Shown here: positions 63,762 to 64,000 of the stretch, piece after piece
Layout of the letters: each line of letters starts with the position of its first letter
How positions within the stretch are numbered: position 1 is the first letter of the stretch
Origin: Roseovarius dicentrarchi
GTDB lineage: Bacteria; Pseudomonadota; Alphaproteobacteria; Rhodobacterales; Rhodobacteraceae
Assembly (NCBI RefSeq): GCF_003316635.1
Contig: NZ_QNQP01000002.1
Coordinates: 168,572 to 232,571 of the forward strand
DNA length: 64,000 nucleotides
Direction of reading: 5' to 3'
Notes under the pieces: model-generated
Database searches by the model: none
Told to the model about the DNA's origin: nothing
What the model saw: the letters and a program-made list of their open reading frames with translations, nothing else
Program-made: the position numbers and the translations under genes

Positions 63762-64000
63762 TGTCATTGAGAACTGACCCGGCACCAGCAGAAATTGTCA
63801 TTGAGAATTGACCCATGTGCAACCTTGCCGCGGCTTGAATCAGCTGGGGGCGCATGGAGTGATAGACATGGGATTTTTGAGGGTAATTCGGAAATGGGCA
63901 CTGCGGGATAAGATGCCTATTCGCGAGATCGCGCGGCGGACGGGCGTATCTCGCAACACGATCAAGAAGTATCTGCGGGAGGGGATTGTTGAACCTGCAT
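63762..64000 (+). mobile_element. Left end of an IS21-family element
   Basis: TGTCATTGAGAACTGACCC at 63762-63780 and TGTCATTGAGAATTGACCC at 63796-63814 are two near-identical 19-base copies (one mismatch), the terminal and subterminal repeats expected at an IS21-family end. They are followed by the istA start. The element runs beyond the window, so its right end and target duplication are not visible. It interrupts the paralogue at 63761. Confidence 0.85.
63868..64000 (+). CDS. istA: IS21-family transposase IstA, partial
   Basis: The visible 44 residues begin MGFLRVIRKWALRDKMPIRE and carry an N-terminal helix-turn-helix (IREIARRTGVSRNTIKKYL), typical of IS21 IstA. GGAG lies 8 bases before the ATG. 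The DDE catalytic domain and the helper istB lie outside the window. Confidence 0.85.
   Translation, partial: MGFLRVIRKWALRDKMPIREIARRTGVSRNTIKKYLREGIVEPA

Overview
The window is about 64 kb of high-GC chromosome from an alphaproteobacterium, most likely a Rhodobacterales/Roseobacter-group bacterium. This rests on the CtrA and SciP cell-cycle genes side by side, the DUF6456/DUF6477 pair, LpxI instead of LpxH, the pyrH-to-lpxB envelope cluster, an N-type ATPase operon and a GTTC-N7-GTTC SOS box. It is almost entirely protein-coding. I saw no rRNA, tRNA or CRISPR array.

Layout. 1-6.1 kb (minus strand): an arginine deiminase energy module (transporter/ArcA chimera, arcB, arcC) runs with overlapping or near-touching genes into the start of an N-ATPase operon (atpD, atpC, atpQ). 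An FNR-type site lies in the divergent region at 6.25 kb. 6.3-11 kb: a baeRF-like protein, DUF6456 and DUF6477 proteins, and an MttB-family methyltransferase. 11-17.4 kb (plus): guaA, a carboxymuconolactone decarboxylase-like protein, a P-loop ATPase, metA, an alpha/beta hydrolase, ppk2 and a TetR regulator. 17.4-23.5 kb: rplM-rpsI, a thioesterase divergent from an enoyl-CoA hydratase, trmFO, gluQ, hisI and an IscU-like scaffold. 23.5-29.5 kb (minus): a 43-residue membrane peptide under a LexA-type box, recG-ligA, and sciP-ctrA. mnmA follows on the plus strand.

30.8-43.1 kb (minus) is the envelope and translation cluster pyrH-frr-uppS-cdsA-dxr-rseP-(small membrane ORF)-bamA-ompH-fabZ-lpxA-lpxI-lpxB, with many four-base stop/start overlaps. 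43.2-50.1 kb: miaA, an AraC regulator, a lytic transglycosylase, ssb, slyX and dnaE. 50.2-57.4 kb: an amidohydrolase divergent from a polyamine-type ABC transporter (ATPase, two permeases, binding protein) and a SxxK serine hydrolase, which looks like an uptake and hydrolysis module. 57.5-59.7 kb (minus): a periplasmic rhodanese, a YeeE/TsuA thiosulfate permease and a coupled 54-residue membrane peptide. 60.2-64 kb: an acyltransferase, typA, a small secreted protein, and a second copy of that protein cut by an IS21-family element whose left end closes the window.

The observations most worth checking are the transporter/ArcA chimera with two apparent in-frame deletions that remove catalytic residues, the SOS-box-controlled membrane micropeptide, the 23-residue coupled ORF joining arcC to atpD, several unannotated small membrane proteins translationally coupled to or close to larger genes, and the IS21 insertion into a paralogue of its neighbour.
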